A stretch of 64,000 bases of DNA from Corallincola platygyrae (GTDB lineage: Bacteria; Pseudomonadota; Gammaproteobacteria; Enterobacterales; Neiellaceae): NCBI RefSeq assembly GCF_039544265.1, contig NZ_BAABLI010000017.1:1-64000 (forward strand), read 5' to 3'. A program made the position numbers and the translations under genes. The first letter of the stretch is position 1, and each line of letters begins with the position of its first letter. A model generated the notes under the pieces. That model saw nothing but the letters and a program-made list of their open reading frames with translations, was not told the origin of the DNA and searched no databases. Shown here piece by piece: positions 24,290 through 33,915 of the stretch.

Positions 24290-25534
24290 TTACTGTACTG
24301 TATGAGGTTTAACCGCAGACGGGTCGCTGGGTACACCGTCGGTATCAAACACAACGATTGATACATAGTAAACGCCGGGAGCCAGATCAGGGATAGTAAA
24401 ACTTGTCGCCGTCGGTTCATCCACTCGAACACTATTCACCAACGCATCTTGGGAGATTCCGTAGCTGATAATAAAGTGGCTGATCTCTCCAACACTCAAT
24501 GCACTACCGTCAGCTCGGGTGGTTGGCGTATCCCAGGTAACATACATGGAGGAGCCACCCGCTGCTGGAGGAGGATCCGTGTCATCTGGTGGGGGATCCG
24601 TGGCATCTGGCGGCGGATCGGTTGGGTCACTGCCGCCACCTTCTGTGGGATCTGTACCATCGGCAATATGCTGCCCATCGGATTTGCCATCACCATTGGT
24701 ATCAGGGTTTAGCGGTGACGTGCCATAAACAAACTCCTCATAACCACTGAGGCCATCGCCATCATCGTCATAACCCATATCAAAGTAGTCATTGGGGTCG
24801 TAGCCAAACATCAGCTCCCACTTATCAGGGACACCGTCAAAGTCGCTGTCGGCAGGCGGATAAGAGTCGTCATAATCTAAGCCCGTTTCCGCATCTCCAT
24901 ACCCCTCGCTATAACCGGACCTGAATCCCATCATAAATTCGTCTGATGGGCCATCGTCCAGTTCAGGAATGAATGGAGAGATTTCGGTGATTGCAGACCA
25001 GGTCCCGGGCTGACTTGGTAATTGCCAGCGCGTATTTATTTGGTCTGAGCTGGTATCACCTTTGTTGAGGATCTCAACGTAGTAGCGTTTACCCTGTTCA
25101 AGGTAAACCGTACGCTTAGCTTCGACGTTGTTTCCCGACACGTTGGGATCTGGCACCTGAATCAGTTTATATTTGCCAGTGCTCGACTCATCTGCAGAGA
25201 TCCAAAACTCACCTGCGTCAGGCGCGTTAATTTTGAACAGATACTCCCCCGTTTCGGGAGGATAAAGATAGGCTCTAACCCTGACACCATAATTGGTGTA
25301 GCCATTTTTAACTTTCAGTTCGGGTATGTTCACCGTCATGCTGGGACTGTCTGGGAAATTTGGTGAGTTGTAGAGATCGCCGATATCACGACCTCCGAGG
25401 TTTTCCCATACCTCCGCTTCAGCACTACCGGTTGGTCCATCACCGCTAGCCGTTGGTTCCAATGTCTCCGTGGTGGCACAACCCGCCATCAACAACACCG
25501 CCAACACGATACTTACCTGTTGGAACAATTTCAT
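24290..25534 (-). CDS. Lipoprotein with PA14-like, thrombospondin-3 and FN3-like modules
   Basis: This encodes 414 aa. ATG 25534 has GGGAGG upstream; the earlier in-frame start at 25561 does not. Lipoprotein signal: MKLFQQVSIVLAVLLMAGC. Residues about 50-190 (YTNYGVRVRAYLYPPETGEY, FWISADESSTGKY, YYVEILNKGD) look like a PA14 carbohydrate-binding domain. Then come Ca-binding-type repeats (DSDFDGVPDKWE, DDDGDGLSGYEE, DTNGDGKSDG), a (DPPPD) linker and a C-terminal FN3-like module (VTWDTPTTRADGSALS to YYVSIVVFDTDGVPSD). Probably an outer-membrane-anchored protein that binds glycan. Its FN3-like module is related to that of the 63043 lipoprotein. Confidence 0.87.
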   Translation of the reverse strand: MKLFQQVSIVLAVLLMAGCATTETLEPTASGDGPTGSAEAEVWENLGGRDIGDLYNSPNFPDSPSMTVNIPELKVKNGYTNYGVRVRAYLYPPETGEYLFKINAPDAGEFWISADESSTGKYKLIQVPDPNVSGNNVEAKRTVYLEQGKRYYVEILNKGDTSSDQINTRWQLPSQPGTWSAITEISPFIPELDDGPSDEFMMGFRSGYSEGYGDAETGLDYDDSYPPADSDFDGVPDKWELMFGYDPNDYFDMGYDDDGDGLSGYEEFVYGTSPLNPDTNGDGKSDGQHIADGTDPTEGGGSDPTDPPPDATDPPPDDTDPPPAAGGSSMYVTWDTPTTRADGSALSVGEISHFIISYGISQDALVNSVRVDEPTATSFTIPDLAPGVYYVSIVVFDTDGVPSDPSAVKPHTVQ

Positions 25535-25651
25535 GCGCCCTCCCGTCAGCACTCTGGGCATTCATCTTCCCTCTAATATTCGAAGTTTAGTCAGGGAAAC
25601 GGCGAATTTCCTGCGTCTTTGCATGGGATTTTGTTATCAACTTGATTTTAC

Positions 25652-26779
25652 TTAGACTCGCGCGCCAACTATTTTTTTCGGTTGCAGTTTTATCCGTGAA
25701 GATGGCGATTCGATTAGCTTAAAACTCACCATGGAAATCAGAACCGTCAAACCTACCACACTCATCACCTGAACCACTCCGGGCAGCGGGAGTACTCGCC
25801 CAAGATGGGCCATCACACCCACGCAAGTGGGGTGAACGAGATAAGCAGAAAAGCTGATGAATCCCATATAGCGGAGCGGTGGCCATTCAAAGCACCGCCT
25901 GAAATAGCCCACACCATTCAGGATCCCGAACAAAACGGCGCCCCAGATGACTGCATACATAATGAAACTATGATGAAAGTAGTTTCGTGGTATGGGCGTG
26001 CCTGTTACCCATGCATAAACAGAAGGAATGGTGATAATAGCGGCAGTAAATGCGAACAACGCCATTAACTCCATTGCCCATTGCCACTTCCGGCTGTCGG
26101 CCACAGCACTATTTCGCCAATAAAACTGCAACAGAGCAAGCATGCTGCCACAAAGAAAAACTGCCATGTAGGGGCCAAGCCTGACATCATTTCCAGTCAC
26201 TTCCTCGGGAGGCCAAAGCTGATAGCAGATGACAATTGCAGCGAGCACAACCGCACAGCATAGAATAAGGTTTCGCTTCAGCAATACCCATGTAGCCACC
26301 AACACGGGCAAAACGAAGTAAAACTGAAATTCCACGGCGATACTCCATGTCACACCTTTCCCTTCTTGTAACGATAGATGCCTCCACATCCCGGCTAAAT
26401 CCATTGAAAGCGGAATACCAAACGGTTTGTCTGGTGTTAACCACCAGCCGATCATGGCTGTGCTGACGACCGCAGCAAGGAGATAGAGAAAGTACAGTGG
26501 ATAGATTCGGAAAAAGCGTCGAACGAAGTAATTTGCCAACTGGAAACGTGTCAACGCCTCCTTGCCTTTTACAACAAAGGGGTAGGTAAGCAAAAATGCG
26601 CTTAGCGTGAAAAAAAGAAATACGCCGCTCTTACCTATGCCGGAAAAATTGAGCCAGCTTACAATCTGCTGATCAGCATTACTGGTATGACTGAGAATCA
26701 CCAGCAAGACGGCCATTCCTCTCAATCCATCCAGAGCATCAACCTGAAACCGCTGATCTGATATCTGACGCCCTTTCAT
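25652..26779 (-). CDS. Acyltransferase-3 family membrane protein (OafA/ExoZ-like)
   Basis: This encodes 375 aa, likely transferring an acyl (often acetyl) group to a sugar. It opens with FQVDALDGLRGMAVLLVILSH, carrying the family's R-G and catalytic His signature. FFTLSAFLLTYPFVV and YFVRRFFRIYPLYFLYLLAA follow, and about ten hydrophobic helices run to the end. WSIAVEFQFYFVLPVLVA is the second family signature (W-S-I/L-x-x-E). It lies 10 nt downstream of the sulfotransferase-2 gene at the tail of the long minus-strand operon. Confidence 0.92.
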   Translation of the reverse strand: MKGRQISDQRFQVDALDGLRGMAVLLVILSHTSNADQQIVSWLNFSGIGKSGVFLFFTLSAFLLTYPFVVKGKEALTRFQLANYFVRRFFRIYPLYFLYLLAAVVSTAMIGWWLTPDKPFGIPLSMDLAGMWRHLSLQEGKGVTWSIAVEFQFYFVLPVLVATWVLLKRNLILCCAVVLAAIVICYQLWPPEEVTGNDVRLGPYMAVFLCGSMLALLQFYWRNSAVADSRKWQWAMELMALFAFTAAIITIPSVYAWVTGTPIPRNYFHHSFIMYAVIWGAVLFGILNGVGYFRRCFEWPPLRYMGFISFSAYLVHPTCVGVMAHLGRVLPLPGVVQVMSVVGLTVLISMVSFKLIESPSSRIKLQPKKIVGARV

Positions 26780-26789
26780 AAAAGCTCCA

Positions 26790-27536
26790 CTATGTATCTA
26801 TGGACGAAGCCGGCATTTGATAGCCAAACAATTCTATATCTCGCGAGTAAAGGTCAGCGATTTTGTTGATGACCTTAGGGTTACTCAAATACGCTTCTTT
26901 CTTTTTCCTTTTGGAGCGATTGCTTTTCGGTAGCTTGCACTCCAACTTCAATCGGGCAGCGACATTTTCGAAATCATCATCAATCGACTCTAACCTACCA
27001 ACAAAGTCGACCCGACATTCATCTTTGTGGTCATAAAGAAACAGAAACTGCGGGCGCAATAGAATGTGCTGATGGATCCGGTCCTTATCCAGATACTCAA
27101 GCACAAAATCCTCAAAGGTGGGGTATTTGTCAGCTATCAGTTGTTCAAAATAGCGATCAGCGCCACCATTCCCGCCACCTTTGAGATAGGTATACACAGA
27201 GATCAAGCGATCCCATGGGTCACGTACAAAGCTGAATTTGAAGTAGCGGTTGAACTTAGCAGGGTTTGACTCAAGATAGGTTTTAAATCCCGTATGATCC
27301 CGATCTGGATTGGGATCACCATCCATCAAGGCTGATAACACACTGGTACCCGCGGCCTTCGGAATATGAATATAGATACACTCGTATTTATCCATATACT
27401 TCCGATATGGATAAGGGTTTCTCGCTATCTGTATCGCTCTTAACCACGTGGCGGGCAAACACTGTTTAATGATTTTTTTCAATGATGACACCTCACCTTC
27501 AATCCCTGCTAATTTCGCTTCAACTTCTGTCGCCAC
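26790..27536 (-). CDS. Sulfotransferase family 2 protein
   Basis: This encodes 248 aa as listed from GTG 27536. The start is uncertain: it overlaps the upstream gene by 28 bp, and a TTG further in (about 27482) has an AGGTGAGG box before it. PAPS-binding motifs: CIYIHIPKAAGTSVLSAL (5'-phosphosulfate loop) and FKFSFVRDPWDRLISVYTYL (3'-phosphate site). The C-terminal half (HILLRPQFLFLYDHKDECRV, FVGRLESIDDDFENVAARL) is typical of the Golgi-type carbohydrate sulfotransferase superfamily in bacteria. Two distinct sulfotransferase families in one locus argue for a sulfated polymer. Confidence 0.88.
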   Translation of the reverse strand: MATEVEAKLAGIEGEVSSLKKIIKQCLPATWLRAIQIARNPYPYRKYMDKYECIYIHIPKAAGTSVLSALMDGDPNPDRDHTGFKTYLESNPAKFNRYFKFSFVRDPWDRLISVYTYLKGGGNGGADRYFEQLIADKYPTFEDFVLEYLDKDRIHQHILLRPQFLFLYDHKDECRVDFVGRLESIDDDFENVAARLKLECKLPKSNRSKRKKKEAYLSNPKVINKIADLYSRDIELFGYQMPASSIDT

Positions 27537-28666
27537 TTGCTGGGCAAACGTTCAAACAAGCGATACCAGGCGGTATTTTTACCTGAGCGAATAATTCTCA
27601 CGGTGGCAAACTGTGTCAACTTTCGCCCCAGATGTCGCTTATAAAACGAGTGTTTACCGGAGCCGGCCAGCAAATCATACCCCCGGCAGTCCTGCGTTTG
27701 CCAAGCCTGTTCCAGGCCATACCCTAGGTGCAAAGTCCCTAACGAAACCTTGTTATGGTAATGCTCGAGATAGCCGGCCTGGAGATTGTATCGGTTGCCA
27801 CCAAGCTCTAGATCGTACAAAGCAGAGATCACCTGTTCACCCTGTTTCATCAACAGGCAGTGGGCATTTTTCTCGGGCAAGTATGACAACAGTTTCAGAT
27901 GAAACTGCTCACTTAAGCCGGTATAACACCCCCGCCCCCAGCGAGTCGCATGCAGCTGATTCAACTGCTGAAAGAACTGGGGATAGTCACTGGCTGAAAG
28001 CTTAATATGCTCAATGGCACCCGCTTCAGCGAGACGATTTCTGCGGTTGTAGAGTTTCAAACGGGTGTTTCGCCCCAGAGTGCTGAGGTAATGCTCAAAT
28101 GAACCTTCAACCCCTACCTTCACCCCAGAATCTTCAGAAGCAACGGAGAAACGGCATTGGGACATACGCGCCAGTGCCGCCAAAACACGGTAACCTCTGC
28201 TCTCCTTATCCAGGTCACACAGTACTAATTCATCCCAATGCAACTGGTCATTCAGGTACTGCCATATCGCCTGATAAGCAGCCAGCTCAACCTCAGAGTC
28301 CACAATGAATCCCATGTACTCACTACGGACTGTCGGCGCCATTTTCCATGCGTTGCCAATACTCTGTAATCGAGTCACCTGGGTCAGGCCAGAGTAATTC
28401 ACGGTATGCAGGTACAGGGGCGCTATCCCCAGCAGTTGACCTTCCGACGAGCGCACACTGATAACGCAGAGCTCTAATCCCAAAACCTCCTGCCAACAAC
28501 TCCACCAGCTATAATTCCAGGCCCAGCTAAGAAATAGGGGGTCTGCATTTGAGCGCGCCAGCAACTGATCCCACTCCTTACGGCTCTGGGAAAACTGCTC
28601 TGCAGTAAGGCGCTCAACCGTCAGCGATGATGTTGAGACTTGACTGGCTATCGCTTCACTAACCAT
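27509..28666 (-). CDS. CelD/BcsL-type GNAT acetyltransferase
   Basis: This encodes 385 aa from ATG 28666; the longer frame to 28735 would overlap the preceding gene by 88 bp, versus 19 bp for this start. Motifs of the FemAB/CelD-like group: NADPLFLSWAWNYSWWSCW and the later SALYDLELGGNRYNLQAGYL and SLGTLHLGYGLEQAWQ. The central RNTRLKLYNRRNRLAEAG is the usual basic region. Such proteins occur in exopolysaccharide and cellulose clusters, probably acetylating a sugar amine or precursor; the substrate is unknown. Confidence 0.85.
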   Translation of the reverse strand: MVSEAIASQVSTSSLTVERLTAEQFSQSRKEWDQLLARSNADPLFLSWAWNYSWWSCWQEVLGLELCVISVRSSEGQLLGIAPLYLHTVNYSGLTQVTRLQSIGNAWKMAPTVRSEYMGFIVDSEVELAAYQAIWQYLNDQLHWDELVLCDLDKESRGYRVLAALARMSQCRFSVASEDSGVKVGVEGSFEHYLSTLGRNTRLKLYNRRNRLAEAGAIEHIKLSASDYPQFFQQLNQLHATRWGRGCYTGLSEQFHLKLLSYLPEKNAHCLLMKQGEQVISALYDLELGGNRYNLQAGYLEHYHNKVSLGTLHLGYGLEQAWQTQDCRGYDLLAGSGKHSFYKRHLGRKLTQFATVRIIRSGKNTAWYRLFERLPSKWRQKLKRN

Positions 28667-29541
28667 TTCACTAATACTCGCCACGTGTCCTTGTGATACC
28701 ACTGGCAACTCAATGCCTTGGCTAACATCTCCCATGTCGCCTTGCTTTCGCCCCGACTCAGTCTAAGTCGCGCCCAGCGGCTATAAAAGTACGCAAACGC
28801 CGCATTCCATTGGGAGGATGGCATCAAGTTAGGATTGAGCTGCTGGAACTTGCGCAACGCCCGCTCATTCGATGTAAATCGCCGCTCTTTGTTGGAGGAT
28901 ATCTGATCTTCCATCACGCGGTACTGAGCAAAAAAGGTTGGCAAATAGGCGTATTCACAATGCGCAGACAAGCGCAGCCAAAGCTCATAATCATCAGCGA
29001 CTTTAAAGCTGGGATCAAAGCAGCCATGCTGCTCAAAGCAACTGGCTCGCGCCATCACTGTATTCATCGAAACACAGTTATCTCTCAGCATTTGCGGATA
29101 GATGCGACCGCTATACCGGCGCATATTGTGTTCGCTGGTGATATCTCCGGCTTCATTAATAATCTGATTATTACCATAAACGATATCTACCTGAGGATGT
29201 GCCAGCAGGTATTCAACCTGAGTTTTCAGCTTGCCCGGTAGCCATCGGTTATCCGAATCAAGAAAACACCAAAACTCTCCAGAGGCGACTGACATTGCGT
29301 GATTCCGGGCCACACATTGACGCTGGTTTTCCTGATATCGATAGATGATTTTTTCTTGTTCGATATAGGGGCGAAGCAGTTCGGCGGTGTTATCCGTCGA
29401 GCCATCATCGACGACAATAATTTCAATATTCGGATAGTCCTGCGCCAACACACTGTCGAGCGCTTCCTGAATGAATCCTTCACGGTTATAAGTGGGAATA
29501 ATGACGGATACTTTTGGCATTTCCTGCTCTGTCTTTGTCAC
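28648..29541 (-). CDS. Family-2 glycosyltransferase
   Basis: This encodes 297 aa from GTG 29541, whose GTGA overlaps the stop of the previous gene; AGGAG lies 10 nt upstream. GT-A fold: KVSVIIPTYNREGFIQEALD, then EIIVVDDGSTDNT and the DXD-type FWCFLDSDNRWLPGKL. No C-terminal membrane helix is obvious. It should extend the repeat unit on the cytoplasmic face; donor and linkage cannot be read from the sequence. Confidence 0.93.
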   Translation of the reverse strand: MTKTEQEMPKVSVIIPTYNREGFIQEALDSVLAQDYPNIEIIVVDDGSTDNTAELLRPYIEQEKIIYRYQENQRQCVARNHAMSVASGEFWCFLDSDNRWLPGKLKTQVEYLLAHPQVDIVYGNNQIINEAGDITSEHNMRRYSGRIYPQMLRDNCVSMNTVMARASCFEQHGCFDPSFKVADDYELWLRLSAHCEYAYLPTFFAQYRVMEDQISSNKERRFTSNERALRKFQQLNPNLMPSSQWNAAFAYFYSRWARLRLSRGESKATWEMLAKALSCQWYHKDTWRVLVKWLVKR

Positions 29542-30539
29542 CGCTGCGTCGCTCCTCTTGCCGCCTGTAACAACTCACCGTCTGAGTCGCCAGCCATCAA
29601 AAACCAGCCTTTAGGCTCGCCATCTGTTTCGCTATAAACATAAAATCTTTGCTGTCCCGTCGGCAAAAACGCCTCTCGCCAAAGCACGTCAATCCAATCG
29701 GGATCGCTGGTGGTACAGCTGAAGACCCTTGATGCCGGATAACGGCTAACCACCTCTTTTACCAAACGGCAACGGATGGCACGTTCATTACCCGGTCCGA
29801 CATAATCCACGATGCGTAGGTGTTCCGCGGCATCACGAACCACTAACAAGGCAATTAAGCCTGATTGGTCTGTTAACGTCAGATAGCGGTAGCTGACAAA
29901 GGGGTGGCGCTGATAACGCCAATGCAGATAGTCATGGTCACGCACTACCATACGCGGGTAATCTTGCACTATCCGGCCACTCAACGCGTCCACTTGGGGT
30001 TTTGCCGGGAGTTCATCGCTCCAACTAAGATCTCCCTCAGCACAAACCTGTTGCCGAAAGCAGTACTGCAACAGTTTCTGGCATCCCAACCAGACCAGAT
30101 CACGCCATTGACGCTGACTTCCAAGTCTACGCATGGTGACAACACGATCTCCCTGCTTCCAACCCATCCGACTGAGCACCCGCACCGCGGAATCACTGAT
30201 CCCCAATGACATCAGCCTGGGATAATCCGCCTGCAACGCCAGTTTGACCTGCTTCCCCACACCTTTGCCGCGGGTGTCCGCTGCAACCACAAAGTCACAG
30301 CTCCAGACAGCATTAACCACGTCGCCGTTGATAGCGACCTTTACCGGCATAACACCGTTAAACCCTTTTACCTTGTCTTGGCTATCAACCATGACAATGG
30401 GTGGAGATTGATGCCGTTGATGAAACTGCCAGCGCCAGAGTGTCGTCTTAAACTCTGCGTTACCCAGCAGACCAATCACCTTGTCGGCATGATCATCAAC
30501 ATATAACTGCTGGTCGATATCAGGCAGCGGATACTGCAC
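29538..30539 (-). CDS. GNAT-like acetyltransferase
   Basis: This encodes 333 aa. A GNAT domain occupies about residues 45-150: FNGVMPVKVAINGDVVNAVW, then SCDFVVAADTRGKGVGKQVK, with the R-G-x-G-x-G acetyl-CoA loop. A second, less clear half follows (YLHWRYQRHPFVSYRYLTL, RIVDYVGPGNERAIRCRLV), which resembles the C-terminal half of tandem-GNAT proteins in polysaccharide loci. It overlaps asparagine synthase by 20 bp and the next glycosyltransferase by 4 bp, so it is an integral operon member. Acceptor unknown. Confidence 0.8.
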   Translation of the reverse strand: MQYPLPDIDQQLYVDDHADKVIGLLGNAEFKTTLWRWQFHQRHQSPPIVMVDSQDKVKGFNGVMPVKVAINGDVVNAVWSCDFVVAADTRGKGVGKQVKLALQADYPRLMSLGISDSAVRVLSRMGWKQGDRVVTMRRLGSQRQWRDLVWLGCQKLLQYCFRQQVCAEGDLSWSDELPAKPQVDALSGRIVQDYPRMVVRDHDYLHWRYQRHPFVSYRYLTLTDQSGLIALLVVRDAAEHLRIVDYVGPGNERAIRCRLVKEVVSRYPASRVFSCTTSDPDWIDVLWREAFLPTGQQRFYVYSETDGEPKGWFLMAGDSDGELLQAARGATQR

Positions 30540-32400
30540 GCTCCCCTCCCAACGCCACTTGTCGGTGCCAATCCCGGAACATCAGTATGGTCCAAAGGCC
30601 TCGACTCATATCCTTTCCTGACTGATGTGCCTGCCACATCTGCTCTACCCGTTCCTGCTTTAGATAAGGATCAGGGGTTCTTACCAATTGTTCAGCCCAG
30701 TGTTTCAACGGACCACGAAGCCACTTCGCAACAGGTACCGCAAAACCGCGCTTAGGACGGTCAACCAAGCCTTGAGGAACATAGCGATAGAGGAGTTGCC
30801 GCAATACCTGTTTACCTACACCATCTTGTTGATTCATCGCATAGGGGATCCTGAGCGCATACTCCGCCAGTCGATGATCGAGCAAAGGTATTCGCCCTTC
30901 CAGGCTATGGGCCATAGCGGCGCGATCCACTTTCACCAGAATGTCATCAACCATATAACTGCCGATGTCATAAAGCGGCATGGCTGCCTCGTCATCAGGA
31001 AGTAGATCGAACTCAGTCTCTGGAGCAATCGGTTCTTTCATTAAGCCAAGCATGCCTTTGGGATAAATGCTTTGCTCATACAGTGAGATCAGATCTGGCG
31101 CATCCAGCCATTGCTGACGGGTTTTAAACTTGGCTGAACCGGTTACCTTTGCAGCGCCAGAAAAAAGCTGTGCCGCCACTTTTTTTACTCCACTGGGATA
31201 GCGCTGAAGTGAATGCCAGCGTTCGGCCATGCCATGATAGCGGGAATAACCCGCAAACAGTTCATCTCCACCATCTCCAGACAAGGAGACGGTCACATGC
31301 TGCCTGGCCAGCTGGCAAACCAGGTAAGTGGGCAGTTGTGAGGAATCGGCAAAAGGTTCGTCATAGACGGTAGCCATTTTGGGAACCAGCGCCAACGCAT
31401 CATCAGCACTGACATAAAGCTCAGTATGATCACACCCTAAATGCTGAGCCACCTTTTTAGCATGCTCAGCTTCATTAAACTCTGGCTCATTGAACCCAAT
31501 TGAAAAGGTTTTGACCGGCTGACTCGCCTGGTGCTGCATGGCTGCAACGACCAATGAAGAGTCGATCCCCCCCGACAGAAATGCGCCCAAGGGAACATCG
31601 GCAATCATCTGTTGCCTGACAGCCTGTTGAAGCAGGACATCAACCTCGGCTATCGCTTCCTGACGTGATGCCACGGGTTGTTTGCGGGCCTCTACTGCTA
31701 CCTGCCTGACAGACCAATAACAGCGCTGCTCTGGCAGTTTATTGGGGGTACTCAGGTCAAATTGAAGCCAATGACCAGGTCGCAGCTTAAATAAATTCTG
31801 ATAGATAGAGCGCGGTGCATTGACACGGTTGTACACCAAATAATCAGCCAATGCCTGCGGACAGATCTCCGCTTGAAAATAGGGGGTTTCCCGCACCGCA
31901 GACAACTCAGACGCAAACAGAAACACGCCCTGTTGCATGCCATAGTAAAGCGGTTTTTCACCAAAACGGTCTCGTGCCAACTCCAGCGTCTGACTGCCCT
32001 GGTCATAAAACGCCAACGCAAACATGCCAACCGCTTTTTGCAACGTGGCTTCAAAGCCCCAACGGATAAATCCATGCAGTAGCACTTCGGTATCGCTGTG
32101 ACCTAAGAAGCTGATCCCTAACTGCTCCAGTTCTGTGCGCAGCTCCTGGAAATTGTATATCTCTCCGTTGAACACCAGAGAGTAATTGCCACATGGGGAG
32201 TGCATCGGCTGCGCACCCAAGGGAGATAACTCAACGATGGCAAGTCTGGCGTGGCCTAAGGTGACACCACCATGTGCAGCATGCCAAGTTCCCTGGCTAT
32301 CGGGTCCCCGATGATTTAACTGGGCCACCATCTTGTGAATGGTATTCTGCGCTGTAGCCTCATCGGCGCGCTTATCGACAAATCCGGCTATCCCACACAT
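30520..32400 (-). CDS. Asparagine synthase-type amidotransferase (XrtA-associated)
   Basis: This encodes 626 aa. Class-II glutamine amidotransferase domain with catalytic Cys2 (MCGIAGFVD), NHRGPDSQGTW and FNGEIYNF. The synthetase domain has the PP-loop GAFLSGGIDSSLVVAAM, then VSLSGDGGDELFAGYSRY and the C-terminal KVDRAAMAHSLEGRIPLLDHRL. Enzymes of this kind are constant members of exosortase-A polysaccharide loci (TIGR03108 type). They probably amidate a uronic acid or amino-acid substituent rather than making free asparagine. That would fit the uronate made by the 20368 dehydrogenase (inference). Confidence 0.93.
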   Translation of the reverse strand: MCGIAGFVDKRADEATAQNTIHKMVAQLNHRGPDSQGTWHAAHGGVTLGHARLAIVELSPLGAQPMHSPCGNYSLVFNGEIYNFQELRTELEQLGISFLGHSDTEVLLHGFIRWGFEATLQKAVGMFALAFYDQGSQTLELARDRFGEKPLYYGMQQGVFLFASELSAVRETPYFQAEICPQALADYLVYNRVNAPRSIYQNLFKLRPGHWLQFDLSTPNKLPEQRCYWSVRQVAVEARKQPVASRQEAIAEVDVLLQQAVRQQMIADVPLGAFLSGGIDSSLVVAAMQHQASQPVKTFSIGFNEPEFNEAEHAKKVAQHLGCDHTELYVSADDALALVPKMATVYDEPFADSSQLPTYLVCQLARQHVTVSLSGDGGDELFAGYSRYHGMAERWHSLQRYPSGVKKVAAQLFSGAAKVTGSAKFKTRQQWLDAPDLISLYEQSIYPKGMLGLMKEPIAPETEFDLLPDDEAAMPLYDIGSYMVDDILVKVDRAAMAHSLEGRIPLLDHRLAEYALRIPYAMNQQDGVGKQVLRQLLYRYVPQGLVDRPKRGFAVPVAKWLRGPLKHWAEQLVRTPDPYLKQERVEQMWQAHQSGKDMSRGLWTILMFRDWHRQVALGGERAVSAA

Positions 32401-33915
32401 CTACTGCCCCTCCATCTTGGCTGGTTGGCCCCGTTTGCGGCGCAATATCTGCCTGTCTGACGCTGGCACACAACAGACCAAAAGTAACAGATAAACCAAG
32501 CCGACCACGGCTCCTGTAAGCAGAATAACCAGATAACCATCGAAAGCCCACAATTGCTGCAAGCCATACAAGGTAGCAATTGCTGCCAACGCAGGTAAAA
32601 GATTAGGGCCTACCACCTGTCGCAGGTAATCCCCTCGGGATAGTGCCAGTTGCTCACATGTCTTGCCCAAGATACGCCACTGAATGAATAGAGTGGGTAT
32701 AACGCTGGCCAGTGCAATCCCTTCCAGCCCCATGAAATTAACCAGGGTCAGGCTCAGACCAAGACTAATCAATGCCGACCAGACTGCCAGTTTCGCCAGG
32801 ATGCCGTGCTCACCCAAGGCGGTAAGATAACGACTTGAAAGTGGGTTAAACAGGGGCATCATTACTGTCACCAGCAGCAGATAGAGCACTATTCTTGCTG
32901 GCTCTCGATACTGAGGGTCAATCCATACGGCAATAAAATCTGGGCCTAAACCCGCGGTACACAGTGTTAGCAGCAAAGCAATCGCGACCACATAACGTGA
33001 GGCTGTCAGGTAGTAACGCTGGCTGGCCGCTTTGTTATCCCGCGCTTGCAGATCACTGAACAGGGGTAAAAAGGCATGGGTAATACTCATGATCAGCATC
33101 CGAATGTGGCGGATCAGGTTGGCCGGCAGGGCGTAGAAAATAATCGTGGCTGGCCCCAAAAAACCTGCGATGACAAAGTTGTCTGCGTTGTTGCTTATTC
33201 TTGTCGCCGCCCCCTGAACAAAAGACTTAATGCCAAACTGCAGCAACTCTCGTAGCGTTGCCCATTCACAGTGGGATCTTGAGAAATGCATTTCTCCATA
33301 ATTGGGCCGGGATAACAGCCAAAAATAGAGCAGGAACTTGGTCACAGTGCCTATGGCGTTAATCAACGCCAGAATAATGATGCCGTTCTCAGGATTGATC
33401 AGCCAGTAAATAACACTTGCACCGATCAACGAGTTTACCAGCAATATGTTGTTCTTAATCTGGTAATGCTGTAGCCCCTCCAGAAAGCTGACCGCCACAT
33501 ACCCCGGAAAGATCACCATCAACTGGGCACCCAATATCATCAGCAAAAGTGCGTAACGGCTGACATCGCTCTCTGGTGCTGCAATCGAACCGGGGAAGAA
33601 CAGGGCCCAACCAAGAAACATCAGCGAGAGAAAAACACCAATGGCAAGCATAAATACCAGCGCGGTAGAATAGACCTTGGTCATCGATTCCCTGTCTTGC
33701 TGGGCGTTATATCTCGCGGCAAAACGGCTGATGGTAGGCTTCAGCCCCAGATCCAGCATGCCCATATAACCTAAGACAGAGCCGATGATCTCCCAGATAC
33801 CGTAGTCATAGTTGCCCAGGTTGAGAACGATCACTGGCGTCATGACAAAGGTGATGCCCAACTTAATGAACAGCACCCCAACATTGGAGAAGGTATTCTT
33901 TACAACACGCTTCAC
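32401..33915 (-). CDS. Polysaccharide flippase (Wzx-like, MATE/MOP superfamily)
   Basis: This encodes 504 aa with about 12-14 hydrophobic helices from the N-terminus (VGVLFIKLGITFVMTPVIVL) to the end (YLVILLTGAVVGLVYLLLLV). The pattern LGNYDYGIWEIIGSVLGYMGMLDLGL is the usual first-loop signature of Wzx/RfbX proteins. It moves the lipid-linked repeat unit across the inner membrane. It overlaps the preceding glycosyltransferase by 4 bp (ATGA) and directly abuts the asparagine synthase. Confidence 0.93.
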   Translation of the reverse strand: MKRVVKNTFSNVGVLFIKLGITFVMTPVIVLNLGNYDYGIWEIIGSVLGYMGMLDLGLKPTISRFAARYNAQQDRESMTKVYSTALVFMLAIGVFLSLMFLGWALFFPGSIAAPESDVSRYALLLMILGAQLMVIFPGYVAVSFLEGLQHYQIKNNILLVNSLIGASVIYWLINPENGIIILALINAIGTVTKFLLYFWLLSRPNYGEMHFSRSHCEWATLRELLQFGIKSFVQGAATRISNNADNFVIAGFLGPATIIFYALPANLIRHIRMLIMSITHAFLPLFSDLQARDNKAASQRYYLTASRYVVAIALLLTLCTAGLGPDFIAVWIDPQYREPARIVLYLLLVTVMMPLFNPLSSRYLTALGEHGILAKLAVWSALISLGLSLTLVNFMGLEGIALASVIPTLFIQWRILGKTCEQLALSRGDYLRQVVGPNLLPALAAIATLYGLQQLWAFDGYLVILLTGAVVGLVYLLLLVCCVPASDRQILRRKRGQPAKMEGQ

